A DNA stretch of 64,000 bases from Pseudo-nitzschia pungens (lineage: Eukaryota > Bacillariophyta > Bacillariophyceae > Bacillariales > Bacillariaceae): assembly GCA_037355855.1 (NCBI GenBank), contig CM074759.1, positions 7,130,001 to 7,194,000 on the forward strand. The letters are read 5' to 3'. Below are positions 21,141 to 31,552 of the stretch, in pieces. The position numbers and the translations under genes are program-made. Positions within the stretch are counted from its first letter, which is position 1, and each line of letters starts with the position of its first letter. Below the pieces are notes generated by a model. That model was given only the letters and a program-made list of their open reading frames with translations, searched no databases and had not been told where the DNA came from.

Positions 21141-21634
21141 TTAGAAATTAATAGGTAAAATTGGTTACATATTCTATAAGTTTTTAGTTAGATTTCATTT
21201 TTTCAAAGGGTATACTAGAAACGGCCTTATAACTCCTTTACCAGTAAGGCCTAAAAATAAGTGAAAATTGTAAATTAATAGGTAAAATTAGTTAAAAATG
21301 ATTTAATCTTTCTGTCTGTTTTTGTTAAATTTTATTTTTTCAAAGGGTATACTGAAAACGACCTTTTAAAGCCTTTACCAGTAAGGTTTAAAAACAAGTG
21401 AAAATTAGAAATTAATAGGTAAAATTGGTTACATATTCTATAAGTTTTTAGTTAGATTTCATTTTTTCAAAGGGTATACTAGAAACGGCCTTATAACTCC
21501 TTTACCAGTAAGGCCTAAAAATAAGTGAAAATTGTAAATTAATAGGTAAAATTAGTTAAAAATGATTTAATCTTTCTGTCTGTTTTTGTTAAATTTTATT
21601 TTTTCAAAGGGTATACTGAAAACGACCTTTTAAA
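21141..21634. repeat. 264-bp tandem repeat, left block (about 1.9 copies)
   Basis: Units start near GGTTACATATTCTATAAG (21163, 21427; period 264). Each unit is two related halves of about 132 bp, each with a TTTTCAAAGGGTATACT core and a CTTTACCAGTAAGG word. The right block carries the same unit in reverse complement. Confidence 0.9.
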
Positions 21635-24408
21635 TTAAAAAAAAATGTTAAACTAAAATAAACTTTATCTATATACGGTAAAATCTATAAAACAGCTAAC
21701 GATAGTTTAAAAACTCGAGGTCGAGTTTTTAACTCCTCATTATAGTGGAAAAAATATGGTAAAAAAATCAAAAACATAGGTAAATTAATGAAAGAAACCA
21801 AAAACTCGAGCCCGAGTTTTTGTTCCCCCATTATAGTGGAAAAAATATTGTATGACCAAAATCTTCATCAAAAATCAAATAAACCTTACTGGTAAAGGGG
21901 TAATTGAAATATAGACCTGTTTTATAAGAGTTAAAAACTCGAGGTCGAGTTTTTATCTCCCCATTATAGTGGAAAAAATATGGTATTGCAAAAAAATACT
22001 TATATAATTTTAATCAAAAAAGTTATTAAATTCAAAACATATACAAAAATTAAAATAAACTTTATCTATGTGGTAAAATCTATAAAACAGCTAATGGTAG
22101 TTTAAAAACTCGAGGTCGAGTTTTTAACTCCCCATTATAGTGGAAAAAATATGGTAAAAAAATCAAAAACATAGGTAAATTAATGAAAGAAACCAAAAAC
22201 TCGAGCCCGAGTTTTTGTTCCCCCATTATAGTGGAAAAAATATTGTATGACCAAAATCTTCATCAAAAATCAAATAAACCTTACTGGTAAAGGGGTAATT
22301 GAAATATAGACCTGTTTTATAAGAGTTAAAAACTCGAGGTCGAGTTTTTATCTCCCCATTATAGTGGAAAAAATATGGTATTGCAAAAAAATACTTATAT
22401 AATTTTAATCAAAAAAGTTATTAAATTCAAAACATATACAAAAATTAAAATAAACTTTATCTATGTGGTAAAATCTATAAAACAGCTAATGGTAGTTTAA
22501 AAACTCGAGGTCGAGTTTTTAACTCCCCATTATAGTGGAAAAAATATGGTAAAAAAATCAAAAACATAGGTAAATTAATGAAAGAAACCAAAAACTCGAG
22601 CCCGAGTTTTTGTTCCCCCATTATAGTGGAAAAAATATTGTATGACCAAAATCTTCATCAAAAATCAAATAAACCTTACTGGTAAAGGGGTAATTGAAAT
22701 ATAGACCTGTTTTATAAGAGTTAAAAACTCGAGGTCGAGTTTTTATCTCCCCATTATAGTGGAAAAAATATGGTATTGCAAAAAAATACTTATATAATTT
22801 TAATCAAAAAAGTTATTAAATTCAAAACATATACAAAAATTAAAATAAACTTTATCTATGTGGTAAAATCTATAAAACAGCTAATGGTAGTTTAAAAACT
22901 CGAGGTCGAGTTTTTAACTCCCCATTATAGTGGAAAAAATATGGTAAAAAAATCAAAAACATAGGTAAATTAATGAAAGAAACCAAAAACTCGAGCCCGA
23001 GTTTTTGTTCCCCCATTATAGTGGAAAAAATATTGTATGACCAAAATCTTCATCAAAAATCAAATAAACCTTACTGGTAAAGGGGTAATTGAAATATAGA
23101 CCTGTTTTATAAGAGTTAAAAACTCGAGGTCGAGTTTTTATCTCCCCATTATAGTGGAAAAAATATGGTATTGCAAAAAAATACTTATATAATTTTAATC
23201 AAAAAAGTTATTAAATTCAAAACATATACAAAAATTAAAATAAACTTTATCTATGTGGTAAAATCTATAAAACAGCTAATGGTAGTTTAAAAACTCGAGG
23301 TCGAGTTTTTATCTCCCCATTATAGTGGAAAAAATATGGTAAAAAAATCAAAAACATAGGTAAATTAATGAAAGAAACCAAAAACTCGAGCCCGAGTTTT
23401 TGTTCCCCCATTATAGTGGAAAAAATATTGTATGACCAAAATCTTCATCAAAAATCAAATAAACCTTACTGGTAAAGGGGTAATTGAAATATAGACCTGT
23501 TTTATAAGAGTTAAAAACTCGAGGTCGAGTTTTTATCTCCCCATTATAGTGGAAAAAATATGGTATTGCAAAAAAATACTTATATAATTTTAATCAAAAA
23601 AGTTATTAAATTCAAAACATATACAAAAATTAAAATAAACTTTATCTATGTGGTAAAATCTATAAAACAGCTAATGGTAGTTTAAAAACTCGAGGTCGAG
23701 TTTTTATCTCCCCATTATAGTGGAAAAAATATGGTAAAAAAATCAAAAACATAGGTAAATTAATGAAAGAAACCAAAAACTCGAGCCCGAGTTTTTGTTC
23801 CCCCATTATAGTGGAAAAAATATTGTATGACCAAAATCTTCATCAAAAATCAAATAAACCTTACTGGTAAAGGGGTAATTGAAATATAGACCTGTTTTAT
23901 AAGAGTTAAAAACTCGAGGTCGAGTTTTTATCTCCCCATTATAGTGGAAAAAATATGGTATTGCAAAAAAATACTTATATAATTTTAATCAAAAAAGTTA
24001 TTAAATTCAAAACATATACAAAAATTAAAATAAACTTTATCTATGTGGTAAAATCTATAAAACAGCTAATGGTAGTTTAAAAACTCGAGGTCGAGTTTTT
24101 AACTCCCCATTATAGTGGAAAAAATATGGTAAAAAAATCAAAAACATAGGTAAATTAATGAAAGAAACCAAAAACTCGAGCCCGAGTTTTTGTTCCCCCA
24201 TTATAGTGGAAAAAATATTGTATAACCAAAATCTTCATCAAAAATCAAATAAACCTTACTGGTAAAGGGGTAATTGAAATATAGACCTGTTTTATAAGAG
24301 TTAAAAACTCGAGGTCGAGTTTTTATCTCCCCATTATAGTGGAAAAAATATGGTATTGCAAAAAAATACTTATATAATTTTAATCAAAAAAGTCATTAAA
24401 TTCAAAAC
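21635..24408. repeat. 395-bp tandem array, seven units
   Basis: The word AAACTCGAGG following AGTTTAA recurs at 21711, 22106, 22501, 22896, 23291, 23686 and 24081, a constant 395-bp step. The first unit is partly diverged at its start; the inner units are nearly identical (differences such as ATCTCC for AACTCC at 23310 and 23705, and TATAACC for TATGACC at 24221), so the array is being homogenised. Each unit has three modules: a hairpin with 10-bp arms of type AAAAACTCGA/TCGAGTTTTT (two with GG loop, one with a CG-rich variant), then CCCCATTATAGTGGAAAAAA, then unique AT-rich spacer. Confidence 0.95.
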
Positions 24409-25372
24409 AGACAGAAAGATTAAATCATTTTTAACTAATTTTACCTATTAATTTACAATTTTCACTTATTTTTAGGCCTTACTGGTAAAGGAGTTATAAG
24501 GCCGTTTCTAGTATACCCTTTGAAAAAATGAAATCTAACTAAAAACTTATAGAATATGTAACCAATTTTACCTATTAATTTCTAATTTTCACTTGTTTTT
24601 AAACCTTACTGGTAAAGGCTTTAAAAGGTCGTTTTCAGTATACCCTTTGAAAAAATAAAATTTAACAAAAACAGACAGAAAGATTAAATCATTTTTAACT
24701 AATTTTACCTATTAATTTACAATTTTCACTTATTTTTAGGCCTTACTGGTAAAGGAGTTATAAGGCCGTTTCTAGTATACCCTTTGAAAAAATGAAATCT
24801 AACTAAAAACTTATAGAATATGTAACCAATTTTACCTATTAATTTCTAATTTTCACTTGTTTTTAAACCTTACTGGTAAAGGCTTTAAAAGGTCGTTTTC
24901 AGTATACCCTTTGAAAAAATAAAATTTAACAAAAACAGACAGAAAGATTAAATCATTTTTAACTAATTTTACCTATTAATTTACAATTTTCACTTATTTT
25001 TAGGCCTTACTGGTAAAGGAGTTATAAGGCCGTTTCTAGTATACCCTTTGAAAAAATGAAATCTAACTAAAAACTTATAGAATATGTAACCAATTTTACC
25101 TATTAATTTCTAATTTTCACTTGTTTTTAAACCTTACTGGTAAAGGCTTTAAAAGGTCGTTTTCAGTATACCCTTTGAAAAAATAAAATTTAACAAAAAC
25201 AGACAGAAAGATTAAATCATTTTTAACTAATTTTACCTATTAATTTACAATTTTCACTTATTTTTAGGCCTTACTGGTAAAGGAGTTATAAGGCCGTTTC
25301 TAGTATACCCTTTGAAAAAATGAAATCTAACTAAAAACTTATAGAATATGTAACCAATTTTACCTATCAATT
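24402..25372. repeat. 264-bp tandem repeat, right block, inverted (about 3.7 copies)
   Basis: GACAGAAAGATTAAATC occurs at 24410, 24674, 24938 and 25202, an exact 264-bp period. The units are the reverse complement of the left block. The different copy number on the two sides shows that arms expand independently. Confidence 0.92.
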
Positions 25373-26397
25373 TCTAAAATAACTATTCTTTACACACATA
25401 TGTGATGATATTGAAATAATATATTACTAAGCTCTATACTTACTATTCAATTTAATGTAATTTTAATAATTTTAATTCTACCTTTACCAATATACTTTAT
25501 TTTTAATTTATAAATATTTTTTACAATACCATATTTTTTCCACTATAATGGGGGGGGATAGGTACAAGGTATTTAGATAATATATATGTTTATATAGTTT
25601 AGTATAGTTATGATGTTAGTAATGATATAAATATAATTATATGTATATTTATATGCATATGATTATATTTATATCATTTATTGTATAGTTACAAGGTATT
25701 ATGAAATAAATATGATTATATGTATATTTATATGCATATGATCATATTTATTTCATTAATTAACTAGTTATTAGAAAAGATATATTTAGATATATTTATA
25801 AATTATTAATAAGTATTTAAAATAAGTATTTAAGTATTCTTATATTTATTTATTCAATAATTGTTACTATATGTTTTATTATCAATTAAGATACTTAGAT
25901 AATATATATGTTTATATAGTTTAGTATAGTTATGATGTTAGTAATGATATAAATATAATTATATGTATATTTATATGCATATGATTATATTTATATCATT
26001 TATTGTATAGTTACAAGGTATTATGAAATAAATATGATCATATGTATATTTATATGCATATGATCATATTTATTTCATTAATTAACTAGTTATTAGAAAA
26101 GATATATTTAGATATATTTATAAATTATTAATAAGTATTTAAGTATTCTTATATTTATTTATTCAATAATTGTTACTATATGTTTTATTATCAATTAAGA
26201 TACTCATTTCATTACCTATACGATAACTATTCTTTACACACATATGTAATGATATTGAAATAATATATTACTAAGTTCTATACTTACTATTCAATTTAAT
26301 GTAATTTTAATAATTTTAATTCTACCTTTACCAATATACTTTATTTTTAATTTATAAATATTTTTTACAATACCATATTTTTTCCACTATAATGGAA
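25373..26397. repeat. Right outer arm, reverse complement of 20129-21140
   Basis: It reads as the inverse of the left arm nearly throughout, including both TTTTTTCCACTATAATGG words (about 25540 and 26380) and two inverted copies of the 302-bp unit. A few indels distinguish the arms, for example one missing AAATACTTATTTT-type step near 26135. Confidence 0.9.
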
Positions 26398-26636
26398 GAA
26401 CAGTAAATTTTCAACTAGAATATTGTAACTTTATAGTTATTTCAAGAAATTGATAGGTAAAATTAATTAAAAATAATTTGATCTTTCCATATGTTTTTGT
26501 TAAATTTTATTTTTTCAAAGGGTATACTGAAAACGACCTTTTAAAGCCTTTACCAGTAAGGTTTAAAGATTAAGGTTAATTTTTAATTTTACGCAATTTT
26601 TATAGATGTTTGGTAAATTTGTGAGTAGACGAAAGA
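26398..26636. repeat. Spacer with a partial 264-bp-type half unit
   Basis: Between the repeat system and trnE. Bases about 26445-26580 match one half of the 264-bp unit (ATTGATAGGTAAAATTA..., TTTTTTCAAAGGGTATACTG, CTTTACCAGTAAGG) in the left-block orientation, with more divergence than other copies. The rest is featureless AT-rich DNA. Confidence 0.7.
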
Positions 26637-26708
26637 GTTCTTATCGTCTAATGGTTAGGACGCTACTCTTTCACAGTAGAAATACGGGTTCAAATCCCGT
26701 TAAGAACA
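26637..26708 (+). tRNA. trnE: tRNA-Glu (UUC)
   Basis: Acceptor GTTCTTA/TAAGAAC is perfect. The anticodon stem CTACT/AGTAG flanks CTTTCAC, anticodon TTC. The T arm CGGG-TTCAAAT-CCCG is present. Confidence 0.94.
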
Positions 26709-26726
26709 TATGAAATAAAAGTTAAT

Positions 26727-26802
26727 GGCGAATATAACTCAGTTGGTTAGAGTGTTAGGTTGTGGTTCTAAAAGTCACAGGTTCGAATCCTGTTATTCGC
26801 CT
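26727..26802 (+). tRNA. trnH: tRNA-His (GUG)
   Basis: Acceptor GGCGAAT/ATTCGCC is perfect. The anticodon stem TTAGG/TCTAA flanks TTGTGGT, anticodon GTG. It lies just upstream of rnl and probably marks its 5' processing site. Confidence 0.93.
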
Positions 26803-26827
26803 CTTTAATAATTATAAAAAGTTTTTA

Positions 26828-28461
26828 CAGCATTAAATGGATACTTAAGCATTAAGATTTAAATGGGCGTTTTATAACGAAATATTACAAGGAGTAGACT
26901 AGAATGCTTAGATCTGTAATTCCCCATAAATTCGGAAAACTGATTTTCAACTAATGAAAAATTGTCTAAAGACGTTTAGGCAAAGAATTTGGTGAATTGA
27001 ACCATCTAAGTAACCAAAGTCCAAAAATCAAACGAGGTGTTGTTAGTAGTGGCGAGCGAACGCGGCAATAGACTTGAAAATTAAAAAATCTATTTAATAT
27101 TTACAATAGCCGTAGTATGGTAACCTAAAGTACAGGACAGCCCTGTGAAATAGAATTTAAATTTTCTTTTAGTAAGGTGAATTAAGTCATAGTTTGCCTG
27201 AATATTGGGGGACCACCCTCAAAGTCTAAAACTCTTAATGACTGATAGTGAATAGTACCGTGAGGGAAAAGTGAAAAAGACTTTGCGAAAGTGAAAAGAC
27301 TTTGAAATTTAATGCTAACAATCTGTCGTAGTTTTTAAAATGACGACGTACCTTTTGCATAAGGGACCAACAAGTTTATTTTAGTGGCGAGCTTAAGTAA
27401 TTAGATACGTAGGCGCAAAGAAATTAAGTTTTAAAAGGCTATTATTAGTCTCTAGAATAAGACCCGAAACTAAGTGATCTAGTCATGAACAGGTTGAAGT
27501 TTAGGCGGCAACGCCTTTCGGAGGACCGAACCCGTGTATGTGGAAAAATACTGGGATGATTTGTGATTAGGGGTGAAAGGCCAATCAAACTTAGAGATAG
27601 CTGGTTTTCTGCGAAATCTATTTTAGTAGAGCGTTTAAATAACTTTTTTAAAGGTAGAGCTCTCGATAAATGATGGGGACTTAACGTTTTACTGAATTTA
27701 TTGAAACTTCGAATGTTAATTATAACGAATTTAAACAGACAGACTGTGAGTGCTAAGATTCATGGTCAAAAGGGAAACAGCCCAGATTATTAACTAAGGC
27801 TCTTAAAAATAATTAAGTGGAAAAATTGTGAAAAAAATGTTAACAACCGAAAAGTAGGCTTAGAAGCAGCCATCTTTTAAAGAAAGCGTAACAGCTCATT
27901 GGTTTAGTTTTTTTGCATTGAAAATGTATAGAACTAAAATTATTTGCCGAAGTTGTAAATTTATCAAGATTAAATGGTAGCAGAACGTTCTGTAAGTTTA
28001 AGAAGTTTTATAGTGATATAAAATGGAAACATCAGAAATGAAAATGTTGGTATGAGTAACGACAAACAATGTGTAAAACATTGTCGCCTTAAGTTCAAGG
28101 TTTCCAAAACAAGGCTAATCCGTTTTGGTATTTTAATTTATTGTTAATCGGTCTCTAAGGATAAAGACGAAAGTCTTAGTTCAATGAGGAAAAAATTATT
28201 TTTTATTTTTCAAAAGTGACAAAATATAAATATTATTTTGATTTTATGGTTTAAATTAAAGTTTTATAGTATTTTCTAGAAATAGCTTTTGAATGAATTA
28301 ACCGTACCCTAAACCGACACAGGTGAACAAGTTTAGTAAACTAAGGCGCTTGAGAGAATTATGTTGAAGGAACTCGGCAAAATGACTCCGTAACTTCGGA
28401 ATAAGGAGTGACTTTATAAGGGCAACCTTATAAAGTTGTCACAAAATCGGGGACAGCAACT
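26828..28461 (+). rRNA. rnl: Mitochondrial large-subunit rRNA, 5' part (cut at the gap)
   Basis: Conserved 23S segments occur in order: the domain I opening (AATGGATACTTAAGC), GTGAATTGAACCATCTAAGTA, GTGGCGAGCGAACGCGG, the domain II GTACCGTGAGGGAAA, GACCCGAAACTAAGTGATCT, AACGCCTTTCGGAGGACC, TTAGAGATAGCTGGTTTTC and CGTAACAGCTCATTGG, then domain III/IV words CGTACCCTAAACCGACACAGG and AACTCGGCAAAATGACTCCG. The last bases (GGGGACAGCAACT) are the left part of the conserved segment before GTTTA in domain IV, so about 60% of the gene is present and the 3' part with the peptidyl-transferase centre is missing. The exact 5' end is uncertain by some 10 nt. Confidence 0.95.
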
Positions 28462-28961
28462 NNNNNNNNNNNNNNNNNNNNNNNNNNNNNNNNNNNNNNN
28501 NNNNNNNNNNNNNNNNNNNNNNNNNNNNNNNNNNNNNNNNNNNNNNNNNNNNNNNNNNNNNNNNNNNNNNNNNNNNNNNNNNNNNNNNNNNNNNNNNNNN
28601 NNNNNNNNNNNNNNNNNNNNNNNNNNNNNNNNNNNNNNNNNNNNNNNNNNNNNNNNNNNNNNNNNNNNNNNNNNNNNNNNNNNNNNNNNNNNNNNNNNNN
28701 NNNNNNNNNNNNNNNNNNNNNNNNNNNNNNNNNNNNNNNNNNNNNNNNNNNNNNNNNNNNNNNNNNNNNNNNNNNNNNNNNNNNNNNNNNNNNNNNNNNN
28801 NNNNNNNNNNNNNNNNNNNNNNNNNNNNNNNNNNNNNNNNNNNNNNNNNNNNNNNNNNNNNNNNNNNNNNNNNNNNNNNNNNNNNNNNNNNNNNNNNNNN
28901 NNNNNNNNNNNNNNNNNNNNNNNNNNNNNNNNNNNNNNNNNNNNNNNNNNNNNNNNNNNNN
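28462..28961. other. Assembly gap of exactly 500 N
   Basis: All bases are N. A round number of N is the mark of scaffolding software that joins contigs without knowing the distance. Mitochondrial rnl ends on the left and nuclear retroelement DNA starts on the right, so the join is not supported by any sequence. Confidence 0.98.
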
Positions 28962-28972
28962 CAGACTCCAGC

Positions 28973-29704
28973 ATGGTGTACAGTAAAGTCCCCAAGTTCC
29001 CAAATGGGTTGGATGTCGATTTTGAAAGGTGGTTACTTGAATTCCAGGTTCATGCAATCAGAAGCAAGTTCCTAGGAATGGTGAGCAACAAACTGGATTC
29101 AGACTTACCTGATAGCGAGGAAACAGAATATAGATCCCTGACCAAAGAACAAAAGAAGGCTTTGAAGAAACACACGGAATGCCTGAGTGATCTGTACACT
29201 GCACTGGCTAATAACACCATTGGATTCTGCATCCTTCAGAGATCCAAACAGGATGAGGAATCAACTGATGAAGAAAATGAACTGACCATCAAGAAGTGGC
29301 CTAGAGGCAGAGTGCATAGAATCTTTGATGAGTTGTTTGATATATACCGGTTGAGCGATGAAACTGACAGAGTTCAGCTTGATAGAGATAAGGCTACAAT
29401 AAAGATGGGAGCATTGGATCCTCCATCGCATTTGTTTAACAAGATGTATGAATTGATTAAGAAATACCGTCACAAGGCAGTCAAACCATCAAATGAGGAA
29501 CTTCTATCAACAATCTTAAACAAAGTTCCTGCATACTTGGTGATACCACTTACCCAAGAATTGCAGTGGATCAAGGATTCCAAAACAATCATCAACCCAT
29601 ATGCTGTATTGAAAACACTTGAGAAGTCTGCAGTGAAGTGTTACCGTTCAATGGTAGTAATGAGGGGCAGAGGCAGTGGTGCAAGAGATATGAGTTTATT
29701 TTGA
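28973..29704 (+). pseudogene. Retrotransposon gag-like remnant (5' cut by gap)
   Basis: From the gap edge an open frame codes about 243 residues (first Met at 28973) with the α-helical layout of a Copia-type gag: FPNGLDVDFERWLLEFQ near the start, an acidic linker, then DRDKATIKMGALDPPSHLFNKMYELI and ELLSTILNKVPAYLVIPLTQEL. It ends with TGA at 29702-29704, yet the same frame continues for another 155 residues into zinc knuckles, so the TGA interrupts a single gag. The N-terminus may be inside the gap. No flanking LTR of its own is seen. Confidence 0.7.
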
Positions 29705-30334
29705 TCTGAAATGCTGGTTGGTGTCCCTAACAGTGATACAAGAGACAGATGGTCCACTAATGCAATTTGTTATTGGTGTCGCGAAGTAGGACACAAGGCT
29801 TTTCAGTGTCCACGGAAGCTTGCAGGCTTACCAAAGATACTGGAGCAAGGACAAAATAATGGCAATAATAATAATAACAATAGCAATAACAATGGCAATG
29901 GCAATGGCAATGGCAATAGCAACAACAATGGAAATGGCAAGGGTAACAGCAATGGCAACAGAGGTGGTAATCAGCGAAGTCGAGCAAAGTGCACCTTATG
30001 TAAGGGGCTACATCCTACTGAAATGTGCTGGGAAGATGAGAAGAACAAGGACAAGCGTCCCAGAAAATGGAAATCCAGACTCCAAGCCATGCAAGGAGCT
30101 GCCTTAGGATTGGACTGCAACAGTATTAAATGTGATTTTATTCTGGCATCTATAATGCTGTCAAGCTTCCAATAATCTCCCACTGCCCTACAATCGCTGA
30201 ATACTCAACAGTCCACAGGCGCAAATGCCAACTGGATTTGATGCGCTGTATAATGATAATGTGTTTGTGTTTGATACTGGAGCCACCAATCACAGTTCAA
30301 ACAATATGAGAGGAGCATCGAATGTGCATACAAG
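29705..30334 (+). pseudogene. Retrotransposon gag zinc knuckles and protease start (decayed)
   Basis: Continues the frame of the preceding gag after its TGA. CYWCREVGHKAFQC is a CX2CX4HX4C knuckle, followed by an Asn/Gly microsatellite-coded stretch (29850-29970) and a second knuckle CTLCKGLHPTEMC with shortened spacing (CX2CX3HX4C). The frame closes at 30173-30175. In another frame, bases 30240-30334 code FDALYNDNVFVFDTGATNHS, an aspartyl-protease active site (DTGA) of Copia pol, so the pol start survives behind a frameshift and stops. It is cut off at 30335 by LTR sequence. Confidence 0.65.
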
Positions 30335-30708
30335 TGTTACACTCTAGGGTAGAGTTAGATGGAGTGTCACAAAATAGATGTGTTTTGAAGATGAATACTT
30401 AATAAATTGTGAAATTACATGAATGGTTGAATACTTTACGAGATGGGAATGATTTCCTTGTGTAACACTCTAAGAGTAGAAAGTCGGAGTGAATGTTAAT
30501 ATTGTGATGTTTAGATACTTTATGAAAGGGGATTGAAATCTTAAGAGAGAAATACATGAAATTTTTGATGTCCGGAGCGCGGCAGGCCTAGTACCAATAT
30601 TGGCGCGCTCTGCCATAAATGTTGAACCATTGTCGAATACTCCAATTAGGCATACATAGCCATCTGGGGTTCAACAGTCATTTTGTCGTACAGTCGTAGA
30701 CTGTTACA
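30335..30708 (-). mobile_element. LTR fragments, tandem, inverted relative to the LTR at 61485
   Basis: The plus strand starts TGTTACACTCTAG at 30335 and again TGTGTAACACTCTAAG at 30459; the second stretch runs to GACTGTTACA (30708). The reverse complement of the LTR at 61485-61807 shares with it the words GTTTAGATACTTTA, GCTCTGCCATAAATGTTG, CATTGTCG and ATTAGGCATA in the same order. I infer a partial LTR followed by a solo LTR, inserted into the older gag/protease remnant. Confidence 0.6.
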
Positions 30709-31552
30709 TAGTTCCCCAATGATCGGTTGAAGACTCGGCACATGAGCATAGAGCGAGTCATCTATGAGAAGTCGAAAGTCCACAGATATAAATCAAAGAT
30801 ATGAAGTACGAAGTATGCGTTATGGCGAACACACGCGAATACGGCCAACGATGACAAATACCAATACACAAAACGATTTTAACACAAGAAAACAGTGTTA
30901 TCTCGAAGAGAAATCCAAATCAACTTGAAATAGATAAGTTCTCATAATACAAATGATGAATCAACTTGTTACGGTGTGTGTCGTGCCGTGCCGTGTCGTG
31001 CAGTGTAGTCCACACCATATCCTGTTGGAATCACTTAGTCGCTTCGCAGCAGCGTTCGTAAAAGGAGTAGCATCATTTTTGTTCCGTACTATATACCATG
31101 CCCCAAGCAACTCCAATCCACGGGATTTAGGCAAGGGATCGTTCGCTCGGACGGCCGGACAAAATAGTTTTGATCTCTGCGGCGTTGTGTGGGTAAAGAG
31201 GGCGTGTATGCAATGTTGAAATGTCTGCATGCCCACCTGTCCGCATAGCGGCATCGCAGTTATCGCTCCGAATCCATCGGGTCCGACCTCCGCTCCACTC
31301 CACTCCTCTACAGAGCCGACATCGAACGCTACTGTTCGTAGGCAGTCCATGGCGTGGGGTGGTGAGGCGTTGTGTTGCTTCGCCAGAGTGGCTGATAGCT
31401 TGCCAATCACCGGAGCAGCACCCGATATCCACGGTACTTCGCTGGCTAATTCATTCATTGTGCAGCAGCTATTTGTTCATTCATTCGATCGTTCGTTCGT
31501 TCGTTCATTCATTAGTCTGTTCGTTCGTTCGTTGGTTGGTTGGATGGTGGGG
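30709..31552. other. Intergenic region, no supported gene
   Basis: 844 bases downstream of the TAF11-like gene. A minus-strand frame of 165 codons (31458-30961) has no recognisable domain and uneven composition, so it was not called. 31470-31550 is a TTCATTCATTCGTTCG-type simple repeat just after the TAF11-like stop, probably 3' UTR or beyond. Confidence 0.5.

Larger units (their letters stand above)
20129..26397. repeat. Mitochondrial 6.3-kb nested inverted/tandem repeat region
   Basis: No gene, tRNA or long frame. The left outer arm (20129-21140) reappears as reverse complement at the right (25373-26397). Inside it, 264-bp tandem units lie in one orientation on the left (21141-21634) and in the opposite orientation on the right (24402-25372). 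The centre is a 395-bp tandem array. Large repeat regions of this kind are known in diatom mtDNA and are usually linked to replication, recombination or transcription control; here the role is inferred. The cox1 gene points away to the left and trnE-trnH-rnl to the right, so the region could feed transcription in both directions. Confidence 0.9.

Noticed and set aside
21635..24408. CRISPR array
   Set aside because: The period is 395 bp and the whole unit including spacers is repeated, with no unique spacers; it is an ordinary tandem repeat in mtDNA.
30961..31458. 165-codon minus-strand frame
   Set aside because: No recognisable motif, lies downstream of the TAF11-like stop, and composition resembles non-coding GC-rich DNA.
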